A stretch of 64,000 bases of DNA, taken from the NCBI GenBank assembly GCA_040388625.1, contig JAZKBK010000004.1, positions 372,001-436,000 of the forward strand. The letters run 5' to 3'. The position numbers and the translations under genes were made by a program. Under the pieces are notes generated by a model. The model searched no databases, was not told where the DNA came from, and saw nothing but the letters and a program-made list of their open reading frames with translations. Positions 62,325 to 64,000 of this stretch are shown in pieces. Origin of the DNA: Gemmatimonadota bacterium (lineage in GTDB: Bacteria; Gemmatimonadota; Gemmatimonadetes; Gemmatimonadales; Gemmatimonadaceae). How positions within the stretch are numbered: position 1 is the stretch's first letter; every line of letters starts with the position of its first letter.

Positions 62325-63050
62325 TCATCGCACACGCCCCAGTGGACCAAGGTCAATTTGCAAATCTTCCTCCGAAAGGCCGAAAACGCGTTTGAGCTCA
62401 CTCATTCTATCATTCAACTTCGCAAGAGCCAGTCCCAACCGCTCCACTTCCTCATCTGTCAGCCGTCCACCTTCCATGCGCCGGACAGCCTGATGTTCCA
62501 GAACCTTCCTGAGCACCTCGATCAGGGTCAACACCAGTCGTGCGAGCCCGGTTTCAGGACCGGCCGCATCGGCGTTGATCCGCTCGGGTAAGCCTTGAGC
62601 CACGCTGTTGAGTGATTGCCCGGTCGGCTGCTCCCTCTCGACCAGCGCCGGCGGCTCCCTGTCCCCCCGCTCTGCTCTCGCAAGTATCGGCGCAGCAGTT
62701 CGCGGAATCGACCCAAAACTACCAGCGATCGACCGTGACGGCTCGGGCGGAGCCCGCATCCTCTGCTCAGCGGTCGCAACGGCCTGGAGCAGCAACCCGA
62801 TGTTTAGCTTGATCAAATCTACGTCCGCGACGGCGATCGTGACCTCGCCGTGCACTACCGCACCACGGTCAAGAACCGTATTGAGCAGGTCGCTGAGGTC
62901 CAGCGGCTCGTCGCCCAGCAGAGTCGCCGGCTGGCCTACCCGCAACTCCTCGAAAGACCCCTCCAGCGGGCCGTCGCGCAGCTTGTCGCGCGGGTCGGAG
63001 TCAGCGACCACGGACGAAGTGGTAGGGCGGCCACGGTCCGGTGAAATCAA
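62325..63050 (-). CDS. gvpK: GvpS/M-like domain fused to GvpK
   Basis: The 241-residue product joins two gas-vesicle proteins. Residues 49-96 are a GvpA-superfamily domain of the GvpS/M type (LDLSDLLNTVLDRGAVVHGEVTI, with LIKLNIGLLLQAV). A Pro/Arg-rich linker (97-150) leads to residues 155-240, which are GvpK: RINADAAGPETGLARLVLTLIEVLRKVLEHQAVRRMEGG (split) and FGLSEEDLQIDLGPLG. The frame is open from a TTG at 63050; a GTG at 63011 is an alternative start that fits the overlap better. It overlaps gvpF/L by 11-50 bases. Gene order S-K is known in other gvp clusters, so the fusion follows existing neighbours. Confidence 0.9.
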   Translation of the reverse strand: MISPDRGRPTTSSVVADSDPRDKLRDGPLEGSFEELRVGQPATLLGDEPLDLSDLLNTVLDRGAVVHGEVTIAVADVDLIKLNIGLLLQAVATAEQRMRAPPEPSRSIAGSFGSIPRTAAPILARAERGDREPPALVEREQPTGQSLNSVAQGLPERINADAAGPETGLARLVLTLIEVLRKVLEHQAVRRMEGGRLTDEEVERLGLALAKLNDRMSELKRVFGLSEEDLQIDLGPLGRVR

Positions 63051-63783
63051 AACTCAATCCAGCCCGCCCGTATGTCGCGATGAGTTCGGTCAGGGCAGAT
63101 CTGAACGAATCGTAGTGCTCGTTGTCGACCAGATACGCGCCGTCCAGGAGCACCCCTGCCTCGTTCGATACCGAGCCGCCGCGCGCCACGCTTTCGCGCG
63201 AGCAATCGGACAGCGCGGCGTGTGCAAGCTCCGCTATTCGCGACCCCGCATCGCGGGTCGCGGATCGGCGCAGCTCCGTGAGTTTCCTGCGCAGAAGGTA
63301 CGCCTGGCCCGGCGAGGCGACGTCGGCCTGACGCTCGAGCTCGCCCAGCCTGTCATCCATCTGCTCAGCGGCATTCGCGAGCGCGGCCTGATCGGCGGAG
63401 ATGCGCACGCATAGCTCGCGTGCACCACTCACTCGATCCAGCATCGCACGAAACTCATCATGCCTGTCGTCCAGCATCTCCGACACGGCGCGCTCATCGC
63501 TGAACATCGCCCACATCGAAAAAGGCACGACGGCGCCGCGGTCCGCGGCCCACGTGATGACCGCGTCGTGCGCGACGGCCCGGGGCGTGAGCCATTCCGG
63601 ATCCCCCATACGCTCCGACGGCGCATCGCCGGAGTACTCGTCTGCGTCAAGCGCCGTCACGAGCGCGGCGACATCGGCGCGCACGATGCTTCGAACCGGA
63701 GCGCGATCGATCCCACGCGGTGCGTTACTCAGCACGAACGTCGCCGGAACGACGCAGTAGACATACTCGACCGTCCCCGTCAA
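63001..63783 (-). CDS. GvpF/GvpL-family gas-vesicle protein
   Basis: The 260-residue protein has the family start EYVYCVVPAT and RADVAALVTALD, GAVVPFSMWAMFSDERAVSEML and a C-terminal half with LLDGAYLVDNEHYDSF and LSFDFTGPWPPYHFV. The latter is the typical 'F-T-G-P-W-P-P-Y-x-F' end. GvpF/L proteins are accessory wall or nucleation proteins. The TTG start (63783) overlaps the TGA of gvpG (TTGA). Assigning F versus L needs phylogeny. The 126-residue protein at 52211-52591 is a short relative. Confidence 0.9.
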   Translation of the reverse strand: MTGTVEYVYCVVPATFVLSNAPRGIDRAPVRSIVRADVAALVTALDADEYSGDAPSERMGDPEWLTPRAVAHDAVITWAADRGAVVPFSMWAMFSDERAVSEMLDDRHDEFRAMLDRVSGARELCVRISADQAALANAAEQMDDRLGELERQADVASPGQAYLLRRKLTELRRSATRDAGSRIAELAHAALSDCSRESVARGGSVSNEAGVLLDGAYLVDNEHYDSFRSALTELIATYGRAGLSFDFTGPWPPYHFVRGR

Positions 63784-64000
63784 CGCGCGTTGTCGTCGTC
63801 ACGCGCGACGCGCACGGGGCCACCACCGACTGACATTCCCAACTGCTCGCGCCACGCACGCACCTCGCGCAGGCGCAGCATTATCGCCTTCTCGCGCTCC
63901 AGATATTCATCCTCGTCGATGTCACCAGCCTCGAGCTCCAGTTGCAGGCGCATCAGGTCTTCCTTGATCGTGGAGTCGTCCGTCAGCTCGTCCTCGACCG
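63780..64000 (-). CDS. gvpG: GvpG gas-vesicle protein, C-terminal part (cut by window edge)
   Basis: The last 73 codons are visible, ending DDDNAR. The sequence (STIKEDLMRLQLELEAGDIDEDEYLEREKAIMLRLREVRAW, split) matches GvpG: short charged helices with an ELEAGDI-D-E-D-E-Y pattern. It ends at the TTGA that also starts the GvpF/L gene. The start lies beyond the window. GvpG is a small accessory protein of vesicle assembly. Confidence 0.85.
   Translation of the reverse strand, partial: VEDELTDDSTIKEDLMRLQLELEAGDIDEDEYLEREKAIMLRLREVRAWREQLGMSVGGGPVRVARDDDNAR

Overview
The window is gene-dense, high-GC DNA with most genes on the minus strand and many ATGA/GTGA-type stop/start overlaps. Several features suggest a Gemmatimonadota-like bacterium. 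Exported proteins tend to have signal peptides ending in an '-AQ' type junction (e.g. 6230-7411, 35662-38661). There are small CBM48 (glycogen-binding) proteins, a B12-dependent class II ribonucleotide reductase, and very large modular histidine kinases. No rRNA or tRNA gene was seen, so the taxonomic call is an inference.

Layout. 1-5.3 kb: glycosyltransferase fragment, HEAT-repeat protein, MoeB/ThiF-rhodanese, homoserine kinase, Tat-exported amidase. 5.4-9.3 kb: two small unknowns, then an ECF sigma-factor operon in which the gene after the sigma factor encodes a membrane protein with a CBM48 domain. 9.3-14 kb: a CbbQ/NorQ AAA+ ATPase with its VWA partner, and a ClC-CBS channel. 14-33 kb is a metal(loid) block. 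It holds arsR, an ArsM-ArsN2 fusion and lplA with two ArsR-type operators; two giant histidine kinases (CheB-CheR-PAS-HK and CHASE3-HK); a divergent DUF1259/chrB pair around a near-perfect palindrome; a complete CusA-CusB-CusC-type efflux operon; and a small HMA-like protein.

32.7-47.7 kb: nrdJ, an exported metallopeptidase with TolB and barrel-like parts, a LytC-type amidase lipoprotein, a PP2C phosphatase, anmK-murQ for cell-wall recycling, a glycine-zipper lipoprotein, an ABC exporter, and a histidine kinase/response regulator pair. 47.9-54.4 kb: priA, dipeptide epimerase, Ser/Thr kinase, an orphan GvpF/GvpL-like domain protein, a methyltransferase and an HDAC-family hydrolase, mostly overlapping or abutting. 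A REP-like double palindrome follows at 54.39-54.45 kb.

54.5-59.3 kb: a small ubiquitin-like protein, an unknown partner, an HExxH peptidase, glycyl-tRNA synthetase and purA. 59.4-64 kb: the 3' part of a gas-vesicle operon (gvpG, gvpF/L, a GvpS/M-GvpK fusion, gvpJ, gvpA). A PAS histidine kinase follows whose start overlaps the end of gvpA, and the operon ends at a strong terminator.

The most unusual signals are the gas-vesicle operon (a fused structural/GvpK gene and a co-operonic histidine kinase), the separate GvpF/L-like domain in a kinase operon, the arsM-arsN2 fusion with lplA under ArsR-type operators, the ubiquitin-like protein with its neighbours, and the sigma factor paired with a CBM48 membrane protein.
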